Assembly (NCBI GenBank): GCA_028288725.1
Contig: JAQGIC010000054.1
Coordinates: 1-64,000 of the forward strand
Source of the DNA: Rhodospirillales bacterium
GTDB lineage: Bacteria; Pseudomonadota; Alphaproteobacteria; ATCC43930; CGMCC-115725
Length of the DNA stretch: 64,000 nt
Direction of reading: 5' to 3'
A program made the translations under genes and the position numbers. Positions within the stretch are counted from its first letter, which is position 1. Every line of letters starts with the position of its first letter. Below the pieces are notes generated by a model, which did no database searches, was not told where the DNA came from, and was given only the letters and a program-made list of their open reading frames with translations. Shown one piece after another: positions 55,601-63,880 of this stretch.

Positions 55601-56137
55601 ACCGCGAACGCCATGGAGGGCGCGCGCGAGGAATATCTGGCGGCCGGCATGGACGAATATATCTCCAAGCCTATCGAGGCGCGGCGGATGCTGGATCTGG
55701 TCGACCGGCTCGGCGGCGGCGAACGGCCGTCGGAGGCGGCGCCGCCCAGAAAGGCCGCCCGCAAGACCAAGGCGAAGCCGACCGACGTGCCGACGGTCGA
55801 TGAGACCCATCTGGACTCGATCCGTCAGGTGCTGCCGCCGCGGGAATTCGTGCAGCTGATCAGCGATTTCCTCGACGGCGCGGTCGACCGGTTGGCGCGG
55901 ATCGAGCGGCTGTCGGGCACCGAGGATTTCGCGGCGCTGTTCCGCGAGGCCCACGACATGGTCTCGACCGCCGGAAATTTCGGCGCCCGCCGGGTCGAGG
56001 GCGCGGCCCGCCGGCTCGAAGCCGCTGCCAAGAACCAGGACCGCGCCGCCGTCGCCGCCGCCGCCGCCGCCCTTCAGCGCGAGAGCGTCGAAGCCTTGGG
56101 CGCAATCCGCGAACGGGTCATGGGCGTCCCGGCGTGA
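52694..56137 (+). CDS. Hybrid sensor histidine kinase: dCache, PAS, HisKA, HATPase, two REC, HPt
   Basis: About 1147 residues. Membrane helix at about 8-30, periplasmic dCache sensor ([20 protein letters not shown], then [10 protein letters not shown]), second helix near 300, a PAS domain to about 450 ending [10 protein letters not shown], coiled coil, HisKA with phospho-His 506 in [11 protein letters not shown], HATPase with [12 protein letters not shown]1 (Asp 796 in [10 protein letters not shown]), REC2 (Asp 939 in [12 protein letters not shown]) and HPt with His 1087 in [12 protein letters not shown]. Both receivers keep their Asp and Lys. ATG 52694 follows AAAGGA by 11 bases; ATG 52703 is the alternative. 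Confidence 0.95.
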   Translation: MIRMRVPRTTIALCAVALAALAVIVLSGWFALESRSIALANAGVAERNLARALTQNADRAIEGTNIVLRTSVDLVEQAGLKTFTEDTLHAFLQERSDGLLAIKSLIVADADGHLLADSEAYNVTAVSVADRDFFKIHKDAVINDYFVGQPAHSRLDGQWTFAISRRIGNPDGSFSGVVVADVDLSYFKLFYDTIDVGTAGRIALMRTDGTILTEKPYEAGTAGSHYVDDPEYHAHVASVQLNTFRATGLDQIERLLTYHRSEDGRFVIAVALPMASVLADWRRDTERNMEIAGTVGLVILLLGVALWRQYRRSEAATREAAAAAAATLEKNAILTTILQNLPDGIRVLDRELRLVAWNNVVFDVLSIDRDAVLTAPDPGRTMRRVLAERGDLGQAAVERLMAREEHRIRSGKPIRFERQQSNGRWIEVRAHPMPDGGEVAIVRDISERKQREMEVEQARLRLEGQAADLIAASGELTVARAEAEAARAHAEAANQAKSEFLANMSHEIRTPMNGVLGMASLLLSSGLDIEQQSFAEAIQASGENLLAIINDILDISKLEAGRVELDAVDFNLEALVEGVVEIVAPKATEKRLQIGALVHSTAKGDFRGDPNRLRQVLTNLIGNAVKFTEAGGVTIEVATVAVDDDASIIRLEVSDTGIGISDEARAHLFQKFSQADTSITRRFGGTGLGLAISQQLVELMGGTIDMTSGPNGSTFWFTVRLDRAQTPVGVRPASAVSLDGRRVLVVDDLALNRRIYRGQLEGWGLIVMEAEDGFAALAMIERAHAAHISFDFLLCDQHMPGMLGEELAERVRDRADLFDGHIILASSAGLKPKNDSERRLADTALVKPIKARALHDCLVDLLSGKAPAQPPVRAVAGSASLQTPSEAGRRVLLVEDNVINQKVARALLERAGHRVTVANQGADALALVETQDYDIVLMDIQMPVMDGLEATRLIRARGDAKARLPIVAMTANAMEGAREEYLAAGMDEYISKPIEARRMLDLVDRLGGGERPSEAAPPRKAARKTKAKPTDVPTVDETHLDSIRQVLPPREFVQLISDFLDGAVDRLARIERLSGTEDFAALFREAHDMVSTAGNFGARRVEGAARRLEAAAKNQDRAAVAAAAAALQRESVEALGAIRERVMGVPA

Positions 56138-56229
56138 CAGTAACCGAGCTGCAAAGGACGAACCATCCACGCCGGCTGAACTAAGACCGGCGGCACCGCC
56201 CTCACCCTTCCCACCCTGACGGGCGGGCC

Positions 56230-56252
56230 CCTTCCCGCAAATTGCGGGAGGG
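56230..56252. repeat. TTGCGGG-type intergenic palindrome
   Basis: CCCGCAA (56234-56240) pairs with TTGCGGG (56242-56248), extending to 11 bp with one G-T pair (56230-56252). It lies in the 273-bp gap before the ABC operon. The rest of that gap (56138-56410) has no gene; it should hold the operon promoter. Confidence 0.55.
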
Positions 56253-56410
56253 TGCTGAGCGGCAGCGAAGCGGGTCGCGCGGCCGGAAAAGCGCTTCGTC
56301 CCGATACCCCATTGCATCCTGGCGCCGTCTGGGGATGATAAGCCCCAAGACGAAGAACCGGCTTGGGGAGGGAATGTGAGGCGTCAACCGGCTGGCCGGA
56401 TCGGATCGGC

Positions 56411-57262
56411 ATGAGCGGCACGCCGCTGGCCCAGCCGCGCGTGTTCGCCAGGAACACGCCCGATGCCCTGACGTTCGATCGCGTCACCAGCCGTTTCGCC
56501 GCCCGGCGGCGGCGCGACGAAAGCTATGTCGCCTTGAGCGACATCAGCCTCGCCGTCGGTGACGGCGAGTTCGTGTCGGTCGTCGGCCCGACCGGTTGCG
56601 GCAAGTCGACCCTGCTCAATCTGGCGGCGGGATTGCTGCGCCCGACCGACGGCAGCATCTCCAGCTTCGGCGTCCCGCTCGACGGGCTCAACCGCAAGGC
56701 CGGCTATCTGTTCCAGGCCGACGCGCTGTTCCCCTGGTCGACCGCGCTCGACAATGTCACCGCCGGGCTGCGCTATCGCGGCACCCACCCGGTCGAAGCG
56801 CGCGACATGGCCGAGGATTGGCTCGTCCGCACCGGCCTGAAAGGCTTCGGCGGCTATTACCCCCACCAGATGTCGGGCGGCATGCGCAAGCGCGTGGCGC
56901 TGGCCCAGACGCTGATCCTGGACCCGGAACTCGTGCTGATGGACGAGCCGTTCTCCGCCCTCGACGTCCAGACCCGGCAGATGATGGAGAACGAACTCCT
57001 GGAGCTATGGGCCACCCAGCGCCGCTCGGTGCTGTTCATCACCCATGATCTGGAGGAGGCGATCTCGCTCAGCGACCGGGTGCTGCTGCTGTCGGCGGGC
57101 CCCGCCTCCCGCGTCATCGGCGAATATGTCATCGACCTGCCCCGGCCGCGCGACGTATCGGAGATCCGGCTGACCCCGGCCTTCCTCGATCTGCACCGGC
57201 GGATCTGGAACGACCTCAAGGCCGAGGTGCTGAAATCCTATGAGCAGGCGCGTCTTGGCTGA
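56411..57262 (+). CDS. ABC transporter ATP-binding protein (NitT/TauT family)
   Basis: 283 residues. Walker A GPTGCGKST, Q-loop LFQADALFPW, signature MSGGMRKRVALAQ, Walker B LVLMDEPFSALD and the His switch FITHDLEEA are all intact, in the layout of NrtD/TauB/SsuB ATPases. It powers the permease encoded next, whose start lies 23 bases inside this gene. ATG 56411 gives a normal N-terminus; the longer upstream frame starts without features. Confidence 0.95.
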   Translation: MSGTPLAQPRVFARNTPDALTFDRVTSRFAARRRRDESYVALSDISLAVGDGEFVSVVGPTGCGKSTLLNLAAGLLRPTDGSISSFGVPLDGLNRKAGYLFQADALFPWSTALDNVTAGLRYRGTHPVEARDMAEDWLVRTGLKGFGGYYPHQMSGGMRKRVALAQTLILDPELVLMDEPFSALDVQTRQMMENELLELWATQRRSVLFITHDLEEAISLSDRVLLLSAGPASRVIGEYVIDLPRPRDVSEIRLTPAFLDLHRRIWNDLKAEVLKSYEQARLG

Positions 57263-58049
57263 GCCGCGCATCGGCCGGACGGCCCTGTTCGCGCTGCGCG
57301 CCGGCGTGCTGATCGGCCTGCTGGCGATCTGGCATCTGGGCGGGCGCTTCGGCTTCCTGGACCCCTTCTTCTTCGCCACCCCGATCGATGTGATCGCGCG
57401 CACCTGGCACGATCTGGGCACCGGCGACATCTACCGCCACCTGTGGGTGACGACGATCGAGACGCTGCTGGCCTTCGCCATCGGCACGGCCGGCGGCATC
57501 GCGGTCGGATTCTGGCTGGGCTTGGCGCCGCTCGCCTCGCTGGTGCTCGATCCCTACATCAAGGCGGCGAACGCCCTGCCCCGCGTGGTGCTGGCGCCGA
57601 TCTTCGCGCTGTGGCTGGGCCTCGGCATCTGGTCCAAAGTGGCGCTGGGCGTCAGCCTGGTGTTCTTCATCGTGTTCTTCAACGTCTACCAGGGCATCAA
57701 GGAGGTGAGCCCGGTCGTGCTGGCCAATGCCCGCATGCTGGGCGCTTCGCGCCGGCAGCAGCTCACCAGCGTCTATCTGCCCTCGGCGCTGTCCTGGGTG
57801 TTTTCCAGTCTGCATACCGCCGTGGGCTTCGCGCTGGTCGGCGCGGTCGTGGGCGAATATCTGGGCTCGGCCGCGGGGCTGGGATATCGCATCCACCAGG
57901 CCGAGGGCGTGTTCGATACGGTCGGCGTGTTTTCGGGCATGCTGATCCTGACCATCTTCGTCATTGCGGTCGACGCGATCGTCAGCCTGATCGAAGCCCG
58001 CTTCCTGGTCTGGCGCCCCGATGCGGGCGGCCGACCGGACGCGGCATGA
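57240..58049 (+). CDS. ABC transporter permease (NitT/TauT family)
   Basis: 269 residues with six membrane helices and the BPD_transp_1 EAA loop (EVSPVVLANARMLGASRRQQ, then LTSVYLPSALSWVFSSLHT). Inner-membrane channel subunit partnering the ATPase it overlaps by 23 bases. The NitT/TauT group imports nitrate, taurine, sulfonates, thiamine precursors and aromatic acids; the substrate is not evident here. The substrate-binding protein gene starts 29 bases later. Confidence 0.94.
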   Translation: MSRRVLAEPRIGRTALFALRAGVLIGLLAIWHLGGRFGFLDPFFFATPIDVIARTWHDLGTGDIYRHLWVTTIETLLAFAIGTAGGIAVGFWLGLAPLASLVLDPYIKAANALPRVVLAPIFALWLGLGIWSKVALGVSLVFFIVFFNVYQGIKEVSPVVLANARMLGASRRQQLTSVYLPSALSWVFSSLHTAVGFALVGAVVGEYLGSAAGLGYRIHQAEGVFDTVGVFSGMLILTIFVIAVDAIVSLIEARFLVWRPDAGGRPDAA

Positions 58050-58077
58050 ACCAAAAAGCACTCCGGGGAGGAACGAC

Positions 58078-59097
58078 ATGAACATCAAGACGGGCCTGGC
58101 GCTGGCCGCGATCGCGCTGACGGTGGCCGGCGGCGCCAAGGGCGCCGACGTGGAGAAGCCGGACCTGAAGCTGTCGGTCGGCGGCAAGGCGCTGCTCTAC
58201 TACCTGCCGCTGAGCGTGGTCGAACGGCTCGGCTATTTCAAGGATGCCGGCCTGAATGTCGAGATCTCGGACTTCGCCGGCGGATCGCAAAGCCTGCAGG
58301 CGCAGATCGGCGGCAGCGTCCACATCACGACCGGTTCCTACGAGCACACGATCCAGATGCAGGCCCAGGGCAAGCCGCTGGTGGCCGTGGTCGATCTCGG
58401 CCGCTATCCGGGCATCGCGTTGGGCATCGCCAAGTCCAAGATGGGCGAGTACCACACGATCAAGGATCTGGTCGGCATGAAGATCGGCGTGACCGCGCCC
58501 GGGTCCTCGACCAATTTCATGGTCAGCTATCTGATGATCAAGGCCGGCGTCAAACCCGAGGACGCGAGCTTCATCGGCGTCGGCGGCGGCGCCTCCGCGG
58601 TTGCGGCCATGCGCCACGGCCAGCTCGACGCGATCTCGAACACCGACCCGGTCATGAGCGAACTCGAGAGCGCCGGCGACGTACAGATCGTGGCCGACAG
58701 CCGGACCGCCGCCGGCTCGAACAGCGTCTATGGCGGCGCCTCGCCGGCCGCCGTGCTCTACATGAAGCCCGAGTTCGTCAAGGCCAACCCGAAGACGGTC
58801 CAGGCGCTGGTCAATGCCTTCGTCCGGGGCCTGCGCTGGATCCACGGCCATTCGCCGGACGAGATCGCCAACCTGATGCCGCCGGAATATCAGGGCGGCA
58901 ACAAGGCGCTTTATGCGACCGCGATCAAGAACTCGCTGGAAATCTACTCGCCCGACGGTAAGTTCGATCCGGCGGCGAGCGCCAACACGCTGAAGGTGCT
59001 GCAGGTGTTCGACGAGAAAGTGAAGGCCGCAACGATCGATCTCTCCAAGACCTACGACGAGACGTTCGTCGACGTGGCAGCCAAGGAAGTTAAATGA
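58078..59097 (+). CDS. ABC transporter substrate-binding protein (NitT/TauT family)
   Basis: 339 residues with a signal peptide (cleavage near AKGA) and an NMT1-like fold: YYLPLSVVERLGYFKDAGLN, VEISDFAGGSQSLQAQIGG, GITTGSYEH-like HITTGSYEHT, and GVTAPGSSTNF. It delivers an anionic or aromatic substrate to the preceding permease. GGAGGA lies six bases before ATG 58078. The stop overlaps the next start as ATGA. Confidence 0.93.
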   Translation: MNIKTGLALAAIALTVAGGAKGADVEKPDLKLSVGGKALLYYLPLSVVERLGYFKDAGLNVEISDFAGGSQSLQAQIGGSVHITTGSYEHTIQMQAQGKPLVAVVDLGRYPGIALGIAKSKMGEYHTIKDLVGMKIGVTAPGSSTNFMVSYLMIKAGVKPEDASFIGVGGGASAVAAMRHGQLDAISNTDPVMSELESAGDVQIVADSRTAAGSNSVYGGASPAAVLYMKPEFVKANPKTVQALVNAFVRGLRWIHGHSPDEIANLMPPEYQGGNKALYATAIKNSLEIYSPDGKFDPAASANTLKVLQVFDEKVKAATIDLSKTYDETFVDVAAKEVK

Positions 59098-60341
59098 TGA
59101 CCGACAGGATGATCACGCGCCGCCGGTTCAACGGCGGCGTGGCGGCGCTGGGCGCGCTCGGCACGATGAATCTCGCCGCCCCCGCCATCGTTCGCGCCGA
59201 GGCGGCGACGCTCAAGGTCGGCGTGCTGCTGCCGCGCTCGGGCCTGCTGGCCCAGGCCGGCCAGGCCTGCCAGCGCGGCGCCGATATCGCACCCAAGCTG
59301 CTGGCCGCCATGGGCATCCAGATCGAGCTGATGAGTGCCGACACGGAATCGAGCGTCGATGTCGCCCGCGCGCGCACCGAGAAGCTGATCCAGGACGGCG
59401 CCCATGTCGTGATCGGCGCGTTCGACAGCGGCCAGACCATCGCCGCCCTGCAGGTGTGCGAACAGCATGGCGTGCCGCTGGTCATCAATGTCGCCGCCGC
59501 CCCGCCGATCACCGAGCAGGGCTACAAGACCGTGTTCCGCAATTTCCCGACCAGCGGCGCGCTCGTCAAGAACGGCCTCACCTTGATGAAGGACCTGTTC
59601 CAGGTGAGCGGCACCACGCCCAAGACGGCGGTGTTCCTCTATGCCAACGACACGTTCGGCCAGGCCAACAAGGCGGCGATCGACGCGATCCTGCCCGGGC
59701 TCGACATGCCGTTCAAGCTGGTCGAGAGCATCTCCTACGACCCGAACGCCCAGGATCTGGCGGTCGAGGTGTCCAAGGCCAAGGCGACCGGCGCCGACAT
59801 CGCGCTGGTGACCACGCGGTCGAAGGACGCGATCATGATGGTGCGCGAGATGGTCAAGCAGCGCTGGGAGCCGATGGGCCTGATCAGCCCGGGCAGCCCC
59901 GGCATGTATGACGAGCAATTCTACAAGACGCTCGGCAAGTACGCCGATTACGCCATCACCGCCGTGCCCTGGTACGACCCGAAGAGCGAGATGGCGCATC
60001 AGGTCGAGGCCGCGTTCAAGGCGCAATTCCCGAACGACCGGTTCGAGCCCTATGCCTTCAATGTGGGCTTCACCTTCGAGGCGGTGCTGATCGCGGCTGA
60101 TGCGTTCAAGCGCGCGGGCTCGGCCGACCCGGCCGCCATGCTCGCGGCCCTGCGCACGACCCATATCGAGAAGCACATGATGGTGGGCGCACCGATCAGC
60201 TTCGACGCCAAGGGCCAGAACAACGGCGTCGGATCCGCCGCGATCCAGAATCGCGACCAGAAGCCGGTCGTGATCCTGCCGATCTCGGCCGCTGAGGCAA
60301 AGCCGGTGTTTCCGGTGCCGGGCTGGGGCAAGCGGACCTGA
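59094..60341 (+). CDS. Tat-exported ABC substrate-binding protein (branched-chain amino acid/amide type)
   Basis: 415 residues. Twin-arginine signal ITRRRFNGGVAALGALGTMN, cleavage near VRAEA; then a type I periplasmic fold of the Peripla_BP_6 (LivJ/AmiC-like) family: KVGVLLPRSGLLAQAGQACQ, DGAHVVIGAFDSGQTIAAL, VFLYANDTFGQ. This family normally works with Liv permeases, not with a NitT/TauT transporter, yet its ATG overlaps the stop of the NitT/TauT receptor as ATGA. Ligand unknown. Confidence 0.92.
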   Translation: MMTDRMITRRRFNGGVAALGALGTMNLAAPAIVRAEAATLKVGVLLPRSGLLAQAGQACQRGADIAPKLLAAMGIQIELMSADTESSVDVARARTEKLIQDGAHVVIGAFDSGQTIAALQVCEQHGVPLVINVAAAPPITEQGYKTVFRNFPTSGALVKNGLTLMKDLFQVSGTTPKTAVFLYANDTFGQANKAAIDAILPGLDMPFKLVESISYDPNAQDLAVEVSKAKATGADIALVTTRSKDAIMMVREMVKQRWEPMGLISPGSPGMYDEQFYKTLGKYADYAITAVPWYDPKSEMAHQVEAAFKAQFPNDRFEPYAFNVGFTFEAVLIAADAFKRAGSADPAAMLAALRTTHIEKHMMVGAPISFDAKGQNNGVGSAAIQNRDQKPVVILPISAAEAKPVFPVPGWGKRT

Positions 60342-60347
60342 AGCGCT

Positions 60348-61127
60348 TCACGGTGCCCGCCCGAAATACCGGCTGGGCGTCTCGCCTAAGGTCCGCCGGA
60401 ACATCGCGGTAAACGCGCTGGGGCTGTCGTAGCCCAGGTCCTGGGCGACCAGGGTGACCGATTGACCCTCGGCCAGGCGGGCCAGAGCTTCGATCAGGCG
60501 GACCTGCTGGCGCCAGGCGCCGAAGCTCATGCCGGTCTCGGTCCGGAACAGCCGGGCGAGCGTGCGGGCCGAGGCGCCGACCGAATGGGCCCAGACCTCC
60601 AGCACCTCGTCGCGGGCCGGATCGTCGATCAGCGCCTGGCAGATCGCGAGCAGCCGCGGGTCGCGCGGCAGCGGCGCATGCAACGGCACGACCGGCACGG
60701 ATTTGAGCTCGACCAGCACCAGCGCCGCGATCAGCGCAGCGCGCCCGGTCGGGTCCGGCTGGTTCGGCGGATGATCGGTCGCGGCCAGGATCAGTTCGCG
60801 CAACAGCGGCGCCACTTCGATCACGCCGCAACGGGCCGGCAGCGCTGTGGTCGCGTCCCTGGCGATATAGAGCGTGCGCATGGCGACGGCGCCCGACATG
60901 CGGATCGCGTGCGGCTCGCCCGGCGGCACCCACACGGCCCGATGGGTCGGCACGACCCAGGTCCCGTCGCGCGTCGTCACCCGCATCACCCCCGACACGG
61001 CATAGACCAGCTGCGCCCGCTCATGGGCGTGCTCGCCGGTCATATGGCCCGCCGGGAAATCCTTGGCCATCGCCGCGACCTTGATCGGCACGTGCTGATA
61101 GTCGTTGGGGTCGGTGCTGTAGGGCAT
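60348..61127 (-). CDS. AraC-family regulator with cupin domain (NimR-like)
   Basis: About 259 residues. N-terminal cupin with HMTGEHAHERAQLVYAVSGV and WVPPGEPHAIRMSG, C-terminal AraC HTH (SFGAWRQQVRLIEALARLAE, VTLVAQDLGYDSPSAFTAMF). Often controls a divergent exporter or catabolic gene, here possibly the convergent ABC operon. ATG 61127 is chosen; a TTG at 61163 would add 12 residues and run up to the edge of the TumE remnant. No good ribosome-binding site before either. Confidence 0.9.
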   Translation of the reverse strand: MPYSTDPNDYQHVPIKVAAMAKDFPAGHMTGEHAHERAQLVYAVSGVMRVTTRDGTWVVPTHRAVWVPPGEPHAIRMSGAVAMRTLYIARDATTALPARCGVIEVAPLLRELILAATDHPPNQPDPTGRAALIAALVLVELKSVPVVPLHAPLPRDPRLLAICQALIDDPARDEVLEVWAHSVGASARTLARLFRTETGMSFGAWRQQVRLIEALARLAEGQSVTLVAQDLGYDSPSAFTAMFRRTLGETPSRYFGRAP

Positions 61128-61168
61128 GGAGACCAGCTTGGGCCAGGGCAGGGGCTCGGACAAGATGG

Positions 61169-61333
61169 GAGAATGTTGTCGTCGCCGGGGAATGCGTCCT
61201 ACGTTACGACGACGAGGCCGGCAAAGGCGATCACAAGCATCTGGGCGCGGTCGAGACGGTTTATCGCTTCACCACGCCGGCCGCACTTCTGGCGGATTTT
61301 TGGCAGGACGTCGACCGATGGAGGCCCGCATGA
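61169..61333 (+). pseudogene. Truncated TumE-family toxin remnant
   Basis: 54 codons reading ENVVVAGECVLRYDDEAGKG, followed by DHKHLG, and ending in a LLADFWQDVDRW-type segment, the C-terminal half of the TumE (DUF6516) toxin family. No usable start codon or N-terminal half is present: upstream the frame becomes antisense to the AraC gene. The TGA at 61331-61333 overlaps the antitoxin ATG as ATGA, the normal toxin-antitoxin arrangement. The toxin is therefore probably inactive. Confidence 0.75.
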
Positions 61334-61674
61334 CCACCGTGACCCTTTCCGTCACAGCACGCGAAGACGTAACGCGACGCGCATTGGCCGCCTTCGAGGG
61401 CCAGGCACGGGGCGCGCACATCTCCTTCGCCTCGGTCGAATTGCTGTGGCAGACCCTGACGCGCAAACGCTGGGAATTGCTGAAGGCGATGACCGGGCAA
61501 GGTGCCATGACGATCCGGGCCGTCGCTCGACGGGTCGAGCGCGACGTCAAAGCCGTACATGGCGACGTGCATGCCCTGCTCGACGCCGGCGTGCTCGATC
61601 GCACGGCCGACGGCAAGGTGATTTTTCCGTTCGACGCGGTGCATGTCGATTTCATGCTGACGGCGGCCGCCTAG
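61330..61674 (+). CDS. TumA-type antitoxin, winged-helix DNA-binding protein
   Basis: 114 residues of the HVO_A0114-like antitoxin family: GARISF-type GAHISFASVELLWQTLT, KRWELLKAMTGQGAMTIRAV, ARRVERDVKAVHGDVHALLD, and FPFDAVHVDF. It has an intact winged helix and would normally repress its operon and neutralise TumE. ATG 61330 has GGAGG five bases upstream and overlaps the toxin stop; ATG 61318 is also in frame. The partner toxin is truncated, so this is an orphan antitoxin. A palindromic repeat follows. Confidence 0.88.
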   Translation: MTTVTLSVTAREDVTRRALAAFEGQARGAHISFASVELLWQTLTRKRWELLKAMTGQGAMTIRAVARRVERDVKAVHGDVHALLDAGVLDRTADGKVIFPFDAVHVDFMLTAAA

Positions 61675-61709
61675 AGCAAGATCCGACTACGTGCAATCGG
61701 ATCTTGCTC
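61674..61709. repeat. GAGCAAGATCCGA palindromic repeat
   Basis: GAGCAAGATCCGA (61674-61686) pairs with TCGGATCTTGCTC (61697-61709), 13-bp stem, ten-base loop, overlapping the antitoxin stop codon. It shares the GAGC-(N3)-ATCCGA core with the hairpin at 50291-50337 and the half-copy at 36480-36500. It likely serves as terminator and belongs to a dispersed family. Confidence 0.75.
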
Positions 61710-61771
61710 GGACGTTATTGATCTGGCGCGATTTCTGGTCGTTTGGATGATTCCATCGAAACGGAAGCGCG

Positions 61772-62377
61772 CTAGCTTTCCTCCGCTACCGCCGCCCGCA
61801 GGGTGTCGAACACCCGGCGGACATAAATGTCGGGGCGCGCGCGGTCGCCGGCCCGGCGCCAGTTTTCGCCGGCAATCCGCATCGCGCCGATCACCACCAT
61901 GGCGACGAGCCGGATTTCCAGGGAGTCGGCGGTGGCGCCCGGGCGCTGGCCGAGCGCTTCGGCCAGCGCCTGCTCCATCAGCGCGTATTTCACCTGTTCA
62001 CGGTCGCGCAGCGCCGGCGTCTCCTCGACGAAGCGGGTCAAGGCCTCGGCCTGGTCCCGATCGAAATCGCCCACCGCCGCGATCAACGCGTTGATGGCGG
62101 CGTCGATCGGCCGTTCGTCCGCCGGGCGCAGGACCAGCGCATCGAGCAACGCCAGGCAGAAGGAATCCTGCCAGGCGAAGACCAGGTCTTCCTTGGACGC
62201 GAAATGATGGAAGAAGCTGCGACGCGAGATGTCGGCCGCCGCCGCGATCTGGTCGAGCGTCGTCGCCTCGAACCCCTGGGCCAGGAACAGGGTCATGCCG
62301 GCCTCGGTCAGCCGGTCGCGCGTCTGCCGGCGCTTGCGCTCTCTAAGGCCGGATACCACCGCTTTCAAAACCGACAC
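61772..62377 (-). CDS. TetR-family transcriptional repressor
   Basis: 201 residues: N-terminal helix-turn-helix ([20 protein letters not shown], then [12 protein letters not shown]) followed by a helical ligand-binding domain. It is divergent from the SDR at 62473, and a perfect 23-bp palindrome lies between them, the expected binding site. It should repress itself and the SDR until a ligand binds. ATG 62377 gives the ordinary short N-terminus. Confidence 0.93.
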   Translation of the reverse strand: MSVLKAVVSGLRERKRRQTRDRLTEAGMTLFLAQGFEATTLDQIAAAADISRRSFFHHFASKEDLVFAWQDSFCLALLDALVLRPADERPIDAAINALIAAVGDFDRDQAEALTRFVEETPALRDREQVKYALMEQALAEALGQRPGATADSLEIRLVAMVVIGAMRIAGENWRRAGDRARPDIYVRRVFDTLRAAVAEES

Positions 62378-62407
62378 CTCGCGAAAATCTCGATCTGCAC
62401 TTATTGC

Positions 62408-62430
62408 AAATATGCACCAGGTGCATATTT
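62408..62430. promoter_or_regulatory. Perfect 23-bp palindromic operator
   Basis: AAATATGCACC (62408-62418) and GGTGCATATTT (62420-62430) are exact inverted copies around one central base. It sits between the divergent TetR gene (start 62377) and SDR gene (start 62473), where TetR regulators bind as dimers. The site is far more AT-rich than its surroundings. Confidence 0.85.
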
Positions 62431-62472
62431 AGGGAGTCCAGCCGCGATAACCACCCCGACCAGAGATCGATC

Positions 62473-63402
62473 ATGACCGAATGGACCATCAGAGACATCC
62501 CGTCGCAAGCGGGAAGGTTCGCCATCGTCACTGGCGCCAACAGCGGCATCGGCTATGAGAGCGCGCTGGCGCTGGCCGCCGTCGGGGCCGACGTGGTGCT
62601 GGCGGCGCGCAGCCCGGCCAAGGGTGAGGCCGCGGTCGCCCGGATCAAGGCGCTGACGCCGGGCGCCAAGGTGGCGTTCCGCCGGCTCGACCTGGCCGAT
62701 CTGGGTTCCGTCCGCAGCTTTGCCGCGGCCATCGCGGACGAGCATCCGGCGCTCGACCTGCTGGTCAACAATGCCGGTGTCATGACGCCCCAGGTGCGCC
62801 AGCTGACCAGGGATGGGTTCGAGCTGCAGTTCGGCACCAACTATCTCGGCCATTTCGCGCTGACCGCCCATCTGCTGCCGCTGCTGCGCCGGGGCGATCG
62901 GCCGCGTGTGGTCCATGTCTCAAGCCTGGCCGCCCGCCGGGGCCGGATCGCATTCGACGATTTGCAGCGCACGCGGCGCTATCGTCCGTTTCTGGTCTAT
63001 GGCCAGTCGAAGCTCGCCAATCTGATGTTCGCGCTCGAACTGCAGCGGCGCAGCGACGCGGGCGGCTGGGGTCTGATGTCGAATGCCGCCCATCCCGGCG
63101 CATCCGCGACCGCGCTGCTCGCCAACGTGCCGACGCGCGATGCGCGGACGCCGCTCAGCCTGCGCTTCGCCCGCTGGTTTACCCCGTTCATCAGCCAATC
63201 TTCCGCCGACGGTGCGCTGCCGACCCTGTTCGCGGCTACCGCACCGGATGCCTGCGGCGGCGGCTATTACGGCCCGGACGGCTTCTATGAACTGAAGGGA
63301 AAAGTGGCGCCGGCCAAGATCGTGGCCGCCGCGCGGGACCCGACCGCGGCGGCGCGGCTGTGGGACGTGTCGCAGGAGCTGACCCGCCTCCAATTCGGGT
63401 GA
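62473..63402 (+). CDS. Short-chain dehydrogenase (retinol dehydrogenase-like)
   Basis: 309 residues, classical [11 protein letters not shown] near residue 19, AARSPAKGE for cofactor selectivity, NNAGVM at about 98, catalytic Ser in [10 protein letters not shown], and YGQSK. The form, including the HPGASAT segment, matches retinol-dehydrogenase/WW-domain-oxidoreductase-like enzymes; the bacterial substrate is unknown. Its promoter lies with the palindromic operator of the divergent TetR gene. ATG 62473 follows GAGATC. Confidence 0.93.
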   Translation: MTEWTIRDIPSQAGRFAIVTGANSGIGYESALALAAVGADVVLAARSPAKGEAAVARIKALTPGAKVAFRRLDLADLGSVRSFAAAIADEHPALDLLVNNAGVMTPQVRQLTRDGFELQFGTNYLGHFALTAHLLPLLRRGDRPRVVHVSSLAARRGRIAFDDLQRTRRYRPFLVYGQSKLANLMFALELQRRSDAGGWGLMSNAAHPGASATALLANVPTRDARTPLSLRFARWFTPFISQSSADGALPTLFAATAPDACGGGYYGPDGFYELKGKVAPAKIVAAARDPTAAARLWDVSQELTRLQFG

Positions 63403-63472
63403 GCCACACACGGGGATACCAAGCCGCGCGGGATCTGCTAGAACGATCGAAGCCTTCCGGGAAGGGGGACCG

Positions 63473-63871
63473 ATGACGAATTCCGACGCCGCGCTCAGCC
63501 AGAACCTGGAATTCTATCGGGCGATCGGCGCGCGCGATCTTGCGGCGATGGATCGGCTGTGGGCACGCGACGTCCCAGTCAGCTGCATCCATCCCGGCTG
63601 GCCCGTGGTCCATGGCCGCGCCCTGGTGCTGCAGAGCTGGCGCGCCATCCTGACCGGCCCGCGGCCGCCGCAGATCCTATGCTACGAAGAGGACGCCACG
63701 GTCTATGACGGCCTGGCGCTGGTCACCTGCGAGGAGGAGCTGGACGGCGGCAGCCTGGCCGCCAGCAATCTGTTCGTGATCGAGAACGGCCTGTGGCGGC
63801 TGGTCCATCACCAGGCGACGCCGCTCATGACGCGGCAGGAACCGTCAAGCCCGCGCGGTTCGGTTCATTGA
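63473..63871 (+). CDS. NTF2-like (SnoaL/DUF4440) protein
   Basis: 132 residues with the cone-shaped NTF2-like fold pattern: NLEFYRAIGARDLAAMDRLW, HPGWPVVHGRALVLQSWRAI, and a C-terminal NLFVIENGLWRLVHHQATPL. These proteins are small-molecule isomerases or binding proteins; the activity is unknown. GAAGGGGGA lies a few bases before the ATG. It is convergent with the SCP2 gene after it. Confidence 0.88.
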   Translation: MTNSDAALSQNLEFYRAIGARDLAAMDRLWARDVPVSCIHPGWPVVHGRALVLQSWRAILTGPRPPQILCYEEDATVYDGLALVTCEEELDGGSLAASNLFVIENGLWRLVHHQATPLMTRQEPSSPRGSVH

Positions 63872-63880
63872 AGCCGCCGG

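Noticed and set aside
56138-56410. Possible promoter hexamers before the ABC operon (TTGCAT and TGATAA)
   Set aside because: Spacing of 18 bases and weak match; not enough to report as a promoter.
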